Source of the DNA: Exophiala sp. HKRS030
Taxonomy: Eukaryota > Ascomycota > Eurotiomycetes > Chaetothyriales > Herpotrichiellaceae
Direction: 5' to 3'
Assembly (NCBI GenBank): GCA_023897205.1
Contig: JAHWDD010000001.1
Span: 4,154,001 to 4,218,000, forward strand
Length of the DNA: 64,000 nt
Made by a program: the position numbers and the translations under genes. Below, in pieces: positions 21,763-31,704 of the stretch. How positions within the stretch are numbered: the stretch's first letter is position 1; each line of letters starts with the position of its first letter. The notes under the pieces were generated by a model. The model ran no database searches, was not told the origin of the DNA, and was given only the letters and a program-made list of their open reading frames with translations.

Positions 21763-22644
21763 ATGGCCTCTACGTTCCTCAACATGAATCGTGTTGTGCA
21801 ACAGTTTGATTACACTGACGTTGGAGAGCTTGAAGCAGCGTTGAGCTTGCTCATCGTCGTCCCAGATACCTCGATCGCCACCACTAAGGAACATCTCAGA
21901 CTCATCAAAGCTTACGCGGGCAATTACTCTCTTCCTTCTTGGACTCTGAGTAATGCAGAGATTCTGGCAACAGGGTTTCGAGACATGATTGTCATCCTCA
22001 CAGAACCAACCGATAAAGCAGATACCCTGCCATTTGAGCCCATGATGGAGGGGTCGAGAACTATTCGCAGCCTGGACCGTGCTCTGCAGTGGGCTAGTAA
22101 AGGCCAAAGAAGCGTCCAAAACACAATTATACTTGATGGAAGATTGCTTCGCAGCCGAGCTTTCCAGCAAAGAGAATCTCGATCACTGCGACGTCATCGC
22201 GACAGCCAAGGCTTTGGTGTGATCGACGACATCTGCAAGTTAGTCGAACCCAGCGTGGTACTTGTTTGCAATTGTTGTCGATTTGAGACTCTCAATTCGC
22301 GGACGACCGACTTGCTTGTTTCTAGGATCCCGGAGGCTGGGAATATCGAGATGTTGACCTGGCCATCCGGAGCGCAAGGGAGCATCGTGAAGAGTTTCCA
22401 TCCAGAGTTTATCTACAAATGCGAACAACCCGACCAACGCGCCTTGCGCGAATCCCTCTGGAAGTTGACCATTGCAACAGCGACGAATATCATCCTGAAG
22501 AGCAACTTGCGAGGATCTGGTATTTCGAAACTCCGTTCCACGGTCTTGAGAGGCATGGACACGTTTGCGGAAAGCCGTCGGAATGGTCAAAATACCCAAG
22601 GCACGTCCAAGGCAGGGACTCTAAGGGGTAGGATAGGAAGGTGA
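21763..22644 (+). CDS. Hypothetical protein, middle gene of the GTPase trio
   Basis: Single exon, 293 residues, from the ATG at 21763. It starts 444 bases after the coiled-coil gene and ends 367 bases before the GTPase, in the same direction. No signal peptide or membrane helix. The core has alternating beta/alpha character: NTIILDGRLLRSRAF, then CKLVEPSVVLVCNCCRF, then a conserved-looking SFHPEF followed by a helix RALRESLWKLTIATATNIIL. The arrangement (hydrophobic strand before a cysteine pair, then H-P near the C-terminus) is loosely like uracil-DNA-glycosylase-fold proteins of fungi; this is a weak impression. The basic tail (RNGQNTQGTSKAGTLRGRIGR) may bind nucleic acid. No function is assigned. 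Confidence 0.6.
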   Translation: MASTFLNMNRVVQQFDYTDVGELEAALSLLIVVPDTSIATTKEHLRLIKAYAGNYSLPSWTLSNAEILATGFRDMIVILTEPTDKADTLPFEPMMEGSRTIRSLDRALQWASKGQRSVQNTIILDGRLLRSRAFQQRESRSLRRHRDSQGFGVIDDICKLVEPSVVLVCNCCRFETLNSRTTDLLVSRIPEAGNIEMLTWPSGAQGSIVKSFHPEFIYKCEQPDQRALRESLWKLTIATATNIILKSNLRGSGISKLRSTVLRGMDTFAESRRNGQNTQGTSKAGTLRGRIGR

Positions 22645-23011
22645 GGCGCAAAACTTGGGCGAAAACGACCCTTTTCAGCGGCAGTGTGGACATAATCACG
22701 TCAATGCTTCCTATAAAAAGAATTAATATTTGTAGATATTGATACCACTCCGGTATACCTTAGTTTCCCAAGGCTGGACAGGTCCAGTGCACGGGCTGTG
22801 TCGTTTGACCTACGTGCTGAAAGCGTCAATTATCATGTCGATGCTCACAAGCAAACACGGGCACCCGCTCGCTATGCCCGAGCCACACAATTCAAATGAG
22901 CCAAAGGAGAAGGACGAGATGGAAGAAGATTGAAGCCTATAAAGGTGGTCGTCGACGCGAAATTGAGTGCAGCACTTCAAGAGCTTGTCCACAATAATCG
23001 ATCCGCCAATC

Positions 23012-25057
23012 ATGGTCAAGAAGCCGACTTCTCTCAATCTGGAGGCTTTCCACACCCTCGACAAAGATAAACGTCAAGCTTATCTGGCTGTTGTGGATCA
23101 GCTTCGAGAGCTAGGCGTTGGAGAAGACTTGTCGCTTCCTCAGGTACTTGTAAAAGACATCTTTACTGGTATGTGATAATAATTCAAGCCAGCTTGTGGT
23201 CGTTGGAGATCAATCCAGTGGCAAATCCTCTCTTCTCGAAGGACTCACGGGGTTGTCTTTTCCCGTCGCAAGTGACTTGTGTACCCGGCATGCGACACAG
23301 ATTGTTCTACGACGAGTGCCTGCTCATGAAGCCGCAATACGCATCTCCATCATCCCGGGACCTAGCAGCATCGATAATGCTGATGAAAAAGAACGCTTGG
23401 GCAAATTCGCCCGTTGTATCAAGACCACCGCCTTTGGCGCCGATGAATTTGCTAGTATTCTCGATGAGGTGAGAAGAGCAAGCAGACTATGCTGTGAGTG
23501 AGTGGAATCTAACTCTATCAGGCTTCGGAGATTATGGGACTTCCACGTGCCGGAGCAACAGGTCTTGACAATATCGAGAAGAGGTTCTCCGACAACGTTC
23601 TGAAGGTCGAGCTGTCCGGTCCGGAGCACAATCACCTGAGTGTTGTTGACGTCCCTGGGCTTTTTCACAGTATGTTGACTGAAAAGATGCATCGTACAGT
23701 CGCTTATCGAGAAATAGATCCAGCCATTTATCAGACCAATGAGGACCTCGAAATCATCCGCAAGCTGATCATGGACTATATCTCGGACGCCCGTACCATT
23801 ATCTTGTAAGGGCTGAACTCGAACAGCATGATAAAAGCACTAATTTCTTCAAAGGGCGGTCATAGATGCGAGGAACAACTTGGCCAACCAAGAGGTGTTC
23901 AAGATGGCACGTGGAATTGATCCACGGGGTGATAGGACTGTGGGAATCATTACAAAGTGCGACGTCGTCCAAAGTGGCGATGAAGCTGGGGTCGGTGATT
24001 CTTTGGACTTTCATCGAGCCTTGACCCAAACTGACCCCTCCAGGTGATTCGCATCGCGCAAAATTTGGTGGAGAAATTGCAACATGGATGGTTTGCCGTT
24101 CGCAATCGTTCACCTTCCGAGATCAAAGCCGGAGTTTCGTTGAAAGATCGTCATGCAACAGAGCGGGAGTTCTTCATGACCAGCCCATGGAGCGAACTTC
24201 GCAAGGATCGAACCGGAATACCTGCACTCAGTGCATTTCTGGCCCAGCTTCTCTATGAACACATTCGTCGCGAGTTCCCTTCCGTGGTCGATGAGATCGA
24301 GAAACATTGCAAACAGCTCCTGGCCGATATCGAAGACTTGGGACCACCCCGTCAGTCGTCCATCGAACAGCGACAATACTTGACGCAAGTAGCTAGTCGG
24401 TATCAGAAAAAATTGGCTGATTATCTCAGAGGAGTCTACGATGCTGACTTATCCTCTGACCACCCGCTCAAGCTACGCATGCACATCAAGGATCTCAATG
24501 ATGCTTTTGCTAAAACGACGTCGAAACAAGGCCATACCCGGGCATTTCGAAATACGGATGATGAAGAAGATTCGGAATACCACTTCAAAGGCTCCGAAAA
24601 GAGTAGCATCTATGACTGTATTCGAACTTCATATCTTGAAGCCCGCGGTAGTGAGTTACCTGGATGCGTCAATCCGGCCGTCCTCGAGAATTTGTTTCGG
24701 CAACAGACATTCAAACGGCAGGAAATTGCAGAACAGCACCTGGAAAAAGTGCAGTCAACCATTCAGGATTTCCTCATCGCTATTATCGAAATCTTAATTC
24801 TTGATACCACAGTTCAAGATCGCCTTAGAGGTCGTCTGGTTCCGCTATTGGACGACTCGGCCAGTCAAGCTTATCACACCCTCGGACTTTTTCTGAAAGA
24901 CGAGAGAGAGGGTATACTACAAACTGTGAATCATTACTTTGCTGACTCTCTCGCTGCGGCACGCGAAGACCGTGTGGTTTCACGGTTGCGGAAGCTGGGC
25001 ATCGAGCCATTGGGGGACAGGGCGGTCCCAGCAGCGTTCGGCCAGAGGATCGGGTGA
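23012..25057 (+). CDS. Dynamin-like GTPase, short C-terminus (no GED)
   Basis: Six exons: 23012-23143, 23193-23468, 23522-23669, 23724-23805, 23855-23990, 24044-25057; introns 49-54 bp; 595 residues. Large GTPase of the dynamin/Mx family: P-loop GDQSSGKSS (residues 49-57), DVPG (about 180), TKCD (246-249), then EVFKMARGIDPRGDRTVGII typical of fungal dynamin-related proteins, and a helical stalk/middle domain (HGWFAVRNRSPSEI onward). The frame stops soon after REDRVVSRLRKLGI, where family members continue for some 100-200 residues into the GTPase effector domain; that domain is absent. The last 78 bases overlap the 3' end of the captain gene on the other strand. Mx-like members act in antiviral defence and others in membrane fission; the role here is unknown. 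Confidence 0.85.
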
Positions 25058-28000
25058 GCCAAGAATTGATAGCACCCGAGGGGAAATCGTTGGATTCGTG
25101 GTGGGAATCTTGGTGCGAAGGCCGACGTAGATAGATGACATGCCCCCGGATGGAATTGACAGTGAGTCACGCTGTGAAGTTGGTCTCGAAGTCCCATCTT
25201 GGTCAGAAATATTCCACTCTCGGGTCATTGTAGAACTTGCGGATTCGTCCTGATCAGGCTGATCGCTCAGAATCGCAGTGGCAGCTTTTCGGGCTCGGTT
25301 TCGGAAGCGCACCGGGTTCAGACAATGATCATCGACAGAAGGAGGCTGACAAGGCTTGGGAAGGTCCCGAACGCGGCGAGTTTTTCCTCTCGGCCTTCCT
25401 CTCGGCCTCCCTCTTGGCCTCTGAGTAGGTTGTGTTTTTGCCCGCTTCTTGGACGGATACTTCTTCGGCAACGGCAGCTCTACTCGTCCCCGTGTACGCC
25501 GGGTCAAGATATGTCCTTTGACCATCGAGGGTGAATTGTGTCCTTTTTCTTCCGAGGTCCACCAATCGATCGGTAGGGGCGGAATCTCGACGGTAATGTT
25601 GACCTGCCGCTTGCGGCATGATGTCTCTGAGAGCTCAAGAGACTTCGCTTTCTTTCTGGCAAAAGCCGAAGAGGAGTCCAAGACCTGTCTTTTCTTTCCT
25701 CCTGCTTGAGCAGATTGGAGAGGGACTACCACAGCGTCAAGTGTTTGCCTCTCCCTGTTATCACTTTCTGCTCGAGGTGGCATGATGCGGCCTGATCCGC
25801 GCAAGGAAGTATCGTCTTGACGACTCAATCCCGGTTCTGAACGATTTTGGGGTGCTCTTGTTTCTTCAGACGCGAGCTCCGAATGTCGCGTCGTCTGTGG
25901 AGAAGGTTTATCACCTCTGACGAGCATTTTGTTGTAGTCTGCCATCGATGCTCTCATGAAACCTTTCTCGTCGGAGTCGCGTGCTTCAAGTCGCTTCCCT
26001 TGTGTCACCTCTAAAGGCGGGCCTCCGCTGCGTGGAATTTTCAACTCGAAGGTCGATCTTCGAGTGACCTGATTATTAATAAGTTGCTTCATTGAGGCCG
26101 AGGTTCGGTGTATAAAGCCATCATCTCCCTTCGCACGGGTTGTACTTTTCCTTTTGGAAGCATACCGATATACTCGCTTCTTCTGTCCTTCTCCTTGAGT
26201 CGATTGGTCTCGTTTCACCTGCTCTCTTTCTGTGACAGTGAAAGAGATCTGGTGGATGTCTGAGAGGTGTTCAAAGAGCTCCTCCCAAGATGTCTGTGCC
26301 GCAAGATTGGTGCAGCGTGGATGGGAACAAGCCCACCGCCCACGCTCGCGGAGGCTCATGTGATGACGAACATGCATTTTCCACTCGCTCACGTTCGTGT
26401 ACTGCCGGAACCTAACTTCGGGGTCGGCAGTCTTGTCACCGAGGCATTCTGGGCAGAATCCCGGCCGCAGGAGGGTATGGCGAAACTGCGCAATGTTGCA
26501 TTTCAGCGGCAGAGGACGCATTTCCTCACTGGGTTGGAGATGTTCAGACGCGTGATGCTTCCAAGAGGCGAGACTGCCAAACCACCTGGAGCATGGGAAA
26601 CAGAATTCTTGAAATTGCCCGACTTTCTTGGCCGCTGCCTTTCGGCATCGATACACGTGTGACCACCATGTAGATGGGTTAGACCTGCCGTACAAAAGTT
26701 AGTGGCGTCCATTAGTCGTTGACAATGGCAATCTGGCCACGTACCCAATGCGTTGTTGATGGCAAGTATCGCATACGTCGAGAGAACTATTGAGCCCGCG
26801 GCAGTACGTTTGCGACTTCTTCGCCTGAAGAAGTCGGACCAGATCGTCCATGATCATCATCCCGATCCGGTCACGGAGACTTCCTTCCTTGAATAAATTT
26901 TCGGCTAGCCGATCCCGCTCAGGCATCAACTTTCTCGTGTAGACAAAGTCCGACTCGTACGGAAAATCATCAGATATCATGAACTCTGCAGGTGGGCAGG
27001 TCTGGTGATTCCTCAGAGCCCGGTCGCGTGTCTGGCGTTTCTGATCGTAGAGTCTCTGTCGCATTTTCATGTCACATCCGCGTTCGTCCACGGGCGAAAC
27101 TGCCTTCTGGTCAGCCGCAGCCGTCCCAGACTCTTCAAGTTGCTGCCTTCGATATTCAGGCAAAGTCGGCCAATGGTTGTAGTTTCGACGCAGAGAGTAC
27201 CCGCGGAAGAGCTCATGGAGCCGTTGGTTTTGACGGTCAAGTTCGAAAAAAGTGGCCTGGCCGTCAACCGTGCTGATCGTCGATTGGTACGCTGCCGGGT
27301 AGGTGCCTTGATGGCGGTGGGCGCCGAATCGCATACGCTCATTGATGGAATATCCATAATCTGGTCGGTCAGCGCCCATGATTTGGCCAAACGCTGGCAA
27401 TGTCTGCACTTACTGTCCACTTTGAACAGAGCCTCTCGACGGGATGCGTGAAATGTGAGGCTTTCGCGAAAGCCTGTCCGGTAACCTGCGTCCGGGAGCG
27501 CGTGATCGGCCAGAGACGTAGAGGTCAAACTTTCATCGACTGAACCGTCCGCATAACACCGTGGGAAAATAGGCATGTCCAGACAGTGATACTCGTAGCC
27601 TAGAGAAAGATGGGCCCGCCCGCGGGGTTTCCTCATAGAGCAAATGTCGGCCCATGTCTTGTAATGTCGCAACGCTCCCGCTGAGAGAACCCGCGCCATT
27701 ATAAACAGGACGACGTTGTAGTAGAATGGTTGACCGACCAATTCGTAGGGTATATGTTCAGGCCTCGGCTCAGTCAGTATTCCTGAAAAATCCCCTAGAC
27801 CCAGGAGGAACCTACTGCTCTCGAGGTAGATCTTGAAGGCCCTTAGCCTTGTCTCGCCGGAGGTCAAACACGATCTGTGGCTGATCGGTCATCCAGACTT
27901 GATAAATCCCAATATCCTATAGAAGGCGGTCAGTATGTCTCGGCATTTCGTAAAGATGTTTTCCCCTACACGGAAACGAAGATTCATTTCGAACTCGCCG

Positions 28001-28703
28001 GCACGAGCAGATGTCCCACAGTGGAGAAGTTGAAGGCAGTGCAACCCCCACCGGTATAACTCGTGGTGGTAATCATGCCAGTCGTTCTGCCACAGCTGAC
28101 GAGAAACGGCCTCGAAGTCGAGAAGAGTGTAGTTTTTAGTCGGTCTCCTCTCTTTAGACAGATCCAGAACGTTATCATCGCCTCCGTCGATGAGCTGCGA
28201 ACTTTGTCAGAATTAACTTGCTCAATAGCCCAGGAACCTCCACGTACGTTTAGAATCGTGGAACGTAGGGGCTTCGAGAAATGGTCGCCCGTCTTCCGCT
28301 GCCACGCGGTCATGAAATTTTTCCAGAACGTCTCCGCGGTTGAGTCTAAGATCTTGCGGTCCCTGTCTACTCGACCTTTACCTTGCCTTCCTCTTCTATA
28401 GAAGATGAGAAAGTCCTTCGCCGTCTTGGCCTGCGTGGGGCTCGGCCTACATCCAGGAAAGAGTTCCGAGTACTCTTGGACGAACCTGTCGAAGCATTAG
28501 AGGAAATCGCCTCAAACCCGAAGACGTTGAGACGACACATACAGGTCCCATTCGTGCAAGACGGTCTTGTAGTTGTTCGCTGTCCCGTCCCTGACGGGTT
28601 TCAGAGTGAGGGAATCATCAGTCGTCCGTACGGCGTCAACGAATCCGTTGGAGTCCCGGAGCTTCTTGCGCTCCAGGTCTCGCGGTGTCAGAGAGATAGC
28701 CAT
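24980..28703 (-). CDS. DUF3435/FluG-type tyrosine recombinase (Starship captain family), one frameshift
   Basis: Minus-strand gene, probable exons 28526-28703, 28248-28474, 27970-28194, 27414-27916, 26745-27360, 24980-26684 (introns 51-60 bp), about 1150 residues. N-terminus GTANNYKTVLHEWDLYVSS is the core-binding region of such recombinases; then QLWQNDWHDYHHE and the first catalytic Arg in CGTSARAGEFEM. The second box is LTFHASRREALFKVD (H-x-x-R), then FGAHRHQGTYPAAYQ with the third His and candidate nucleophile Tyr, so an R-H-R-H-Y set is present. Exon 6 adds Cys/His clusters (FCFPCSRWFGSLASWKHHASEH; WACSHPRC) and a triple AT-hook (RPRGRPRGRPRG, near 25380-25425). Exon 4 reads through only if one base is skipped between about 27812 and 27860: a frameshift, sequencing error or odd intron. 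The gene points into the element from its right end. Confidence 0.8.
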
Positions 28704-29143
28704 ATGACGCGAATATCTTCGTCAGTCTCAAGGAAACATAAGATTCCCAGAGGTCACTAGGACAGGGGAACAAGAAATCCCAGGCTTCCCGTGGAAGAGA
28801 GGGCCTGTCTGTTGTATTAATACCATTGCGTGTCCTCTCGGGCAGGCAGGGGGAAAGGAGGGCGACATAAAACCACGACTGCGTGGCCACGTCGGCGCAA
28901 CAGGGGCCCAACGGTGCTAGGATTTTCAGGAGCATGATGCCTGCCCCCTTTGACTGTGTGTCGCTTCATGCTGTGCTGTACCGTAGACGGCGCCATTCTG
29001 CCCTTCGGTCCCACGTCGACTCTCACATCACACACGGCCGCCGCGGATTGGCCCACGCTGCCAGCAAGGGGGACACAGCCTGGCGCACCCCGCCGACCCA
29101 GATTGACCTATCAGGGCGGCCGGCGCCCGGTGGCTGCGTGGTT

Positions 29144-29199
29144 GAGTCGAGGGTGAGTCGAGGGTGAGTCGAGGGTGAGTCGAGGGTGAGTCGGGTGAG
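29144..29199 (+). repeat. Tandem 11-bp repeat gagtcgagggt, right subterminal region
   Basis: Four full copies of gagtcgagggt followed by a shortened one, then further GGTGAG motifs near 29240 and 29258. It lies between the captain start and the right 14-bp repeat. A role as recombinase binding sites is inference. Confidence 0.8.
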
Positions 29200-29307
29200 G
29201 TCGAGGTGCGCGTCGGATGAGCCGTCGAGCGCGTTGACGGTGAGGGGGGTGTGATTGGGGTGAGTAAACGGGCGAGCGAGACCGTCGAAAGCGGCAATCG
29301 AGGTCCT

Positions 29308-29321
29308 AAGAATCTGGGACG
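29308..29321 (-). repeat. Right 14-bp terminal inverted repeat of inner element
   Basis: aagaatctgggacg; reverse complement of 10863-10876. The GC-rich side is inside and the AT-rich block begins immediately outside. Confidence 0.7.
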
Positions 29322-29323
29322 AA

Positions 29324-31658
29324 ATACTTAATTATTAAGAAGCTAAAACGATATTAACTAACTAGTTAATATAACTTATTTAGTGAGAATGTTTTAATAT
29401 TGTTATTATCTTATAATAATGTCTCCTTAAGTCATTATCTTAACTTAACCTAAATATATCATTATCGTAAGGAAAAGACTAGAAATAAAAGGTTAAAGGG
29501 TAAGGTAATCTCTATAACATAATAATAGCGAGAAGAAAAATAACTCTAGGCATAAAAAGAGGCCGCCACTAAAGTAAGCTTCCTTAATATCTTAAAGAGA
29601 CATTATTATAAGTTAAAGAATTATAAGAATTACTCTTATCTATACGTTAATTATGGAGGATAGTATTTTTCTCTATTTACGTTATTAGTTTAGTGTTAGA
29701 GCGATATAATTATAAAGAAGGCTCTTAGTGTGATAGTTAACTAGGTACTAAATATAATTATGGTGACCCTTCTCTCAGAATGGAATAGGAATAAGAAACG
29801 CTATAATACTATGTATTAATCTCCGCCTATTTACTCACTAAACTATATGTATTTATTTATGCTTAATATTAGAGGAATCCTATTAATAAGTTACTTAGTA
29901 TAACCTTCCGCACACATTTATTAACCTTTACTGTTAATAGCTACTATCGCTATCGCCATCACTAGACCTTAATTAAGCCCTTCATAATAAGAGGGTAACA
30001 ATAATCAGAATATGTAGGAGTACTTTAATTAGCTAGTGACTAAATATTTTATTTATGCGTTTAAGTTACTAGAGATTAAGCTCTCTATTACGGATTATAG
30101 ATAGGGCTTCTCTAATCTATAAATATATATAAATAAACATTAAAAGGCTATAACTATTCTGGCTAGTTTTGTGACTAAAATCCATAATAATCTTAAGGAA
30201 TTTGCGCGTTTAGCTATAATAAGTAAAGATAGTTTTAATGATAGTATAAATAAATATCTAGTGAGTATTATATTATTAGGGAATAGCAGTTAATAAGGGC
30301 TTATTATATAACTTAATATGGTGTTAAAATTATTTTATGTATTACTATCTCACACTATATTTATTATGATATATAGCTTAACTAATTATAGTTAGCATGA
30401 TTATGTGATAGCTATATTTATATAACCTTAAGAATAAATAGATTAAGGTATATAGACTAGGCTTATTATTATAGGATAAAATACCTATAGCCCCTTCTTT
30501 TTTTATCTATTCTCTACTAGTTACTATGTCTCATTAAATATAGTTATATCTATAGAAGTAATTATGAGCTATCTTAACCTTATAGACACTAGTTATTACT
30601 AAATAAATAAAGGTATTAAAGCTATTCTTATAATAATAGCTTAGTTCTCTATTCTTTTACATTCACTCCTTTAACTTATAAAATAATATCTTAATTAGAT
30701 TGAGCTCTAGAGTATATAGAGATAAGTACTTAAGAATAATACTCTACTCCTCGCATATTCGCTTAACTCTATTAAATCAGTAAATAGTTACATTATTTAT
30801 GATTAGAACGGAATGATTTCCTAGGAAGGGGTTTATCTTATTAAGCACTCCTTAAAGAAATGTTTTAAATCGTTTAGTGTTAAAAGAGCCTTAATAGATC
30901 TTATAAGTGAGTTATCTATCTATTATTATCGTAGATAAAATGCTTTAATTAGTAGATTAGTTACCTAGTAGTTACACTTAGTATGAAGTATTATAGGCTA
31001 ACTAGCTAAACTTTCTATCCATAGTTCTATTATTTATAGTGCTTTTATTAAGTGTTACTAGCTAGTTACTAGTGTAATTAGCTATCTATACTATATAGAA
31101 AGCGATAAGTTTATTGTCTCACCTAGTGTTAACTTTAGTTACCTGTTTATACGTAATATTTATAGAGTTAAGTGCCTAAGGGACTATTAATATATAAGCG
31201 TTAATACTAAACTTATCGCGGAGAAAATTGTAGCACTTATCTAGTTATATTATTAGTTAATCTAGTATAAAATCATAAAGTCCTTTCATTATAGCATAAT
31301 GAATTAACTTTAGATAACCTTTAATAGGTACTATATCATTTGTTTTAATGTCTTAATAGTGTAAATCCCGTTAAACTTTAGAAATATAGGCATTAGAAAC
31401 CCCTTAAGCCTTTATAATGGCTATGCCTTTCACTTCTACCCGAAGTGCAATTAACATAGTCACTTTTACCGCAGGATTAAACTTTAGCTATGACGGCATC
31501 ATAATCACGCCTTTTTATATAGTAAAATTTAGATACTTAGATAGAGAATTTGCTCTGGAGTAAGATTATCATATAATATTTATGAAATTATAGGGTGGTT
31601 GTTGAGAAATATGGCGTTGTGTTCTCACCGCTTTTATGATTGTTGAATGTTTTGCATG
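29324..31658. other. AT-rich RIP-like block, right half of the outer transposon
   Basis: About 2.3 kb dominated by A and T, dense in TA dinucleotides and in stop codons in every frame, with no surviving gene. The last ~200 bases (from about 31400) return toward normal composition. Boundaries are the inner element on the left and the 46-bp repeat on the right. Confidence 0.8.
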
Positions 31659-31704
31659 TTGCAAAAAAATAAGGTTTTTACGGAATTTTGCAAAGCACAA
31701 TACT
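31659..31704 (-). repeat. Right copy of 46-bp inverted repeat
   Basis: Exact reverse complement of 9771-9816, ending ...gcaaagcacaatact. Identity over 46 of 46 bases at a distance of 21.9 kb cannot be chance. Confidence 0.95.

Larger units (their letters stand above)
10862..29323 (-). mobile_element. Candidate Starship-like element with captain recombinase and cargo
   Basis: An 18.5-kb segment (including 100 Ns) of normal composition inside AT-rich DNA. It ends in a 14-bp inverted repeat (10863-10876 and 29308-29321), at the points where composition changes abruptly. A 5-base direct repeat ATACT abuts both ends (10857-10861 and 29324-29328), a possible target duplication. GGTGAG-type motifs cluster within about 300 bp of both ends. 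The DUF3435 recombinase gene starts about 600 bases from the right end and points inward, as captains do in Starships, so the element's 5' end is on the right. Cargo runs leftward: GTPase trio, aldehyde dehydrogenase, oxygenase, Zn2Cys6 regulator. At 18.5 kb it is at the small end for such elements. The gap at 11258 leaves the left end less secure. Confidence 0.65.
9771..31704. mobile_element. Outer degenerate transposon with 46-bp inverted ends, split by the inner element
   Basis: A perfect 46-bp inverted repeat lies at 9771-9816 and 31659-31704. DNA just inside each copy is AT-rich and gene-poor (10320-10860 and 29324-31610). If the 18.5-kb inner segment (10862-29323) is removed, what remains is a unit of about 3.5 kb with long terminal inverted repeats, which is the shape of a DNA transposon. 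A TA dinucleotide sits two bases inside each end, as for Tc1/mariner-type TA targets. No transposase frame survives, as expected after RIP. Alternative: these repeats are themselves the ends of one 21.9-kb element. Confidence 0.6.

Noticed and set aside
28275..28330. Possible extra 36-bp intron (gtaaag...cttag) in captain exon 2
   Set aside because: Too short for a fungal intron, and reading through gives sequence that fits the core-binding region.
29144..29199. CRISPR-like array
   Set aside because: The 11-bp units are contiguous with no spacers, in a eukaryotic genome; it is a simple tandem repeat.
9771..31704. The 46-bp inverted repeats as the true ends of the captain element
   Set aside because: Kept only as an alternative: the composition switch, the 14-bp repeats, subterminal motifs and ATACT all place the element boundary further in.
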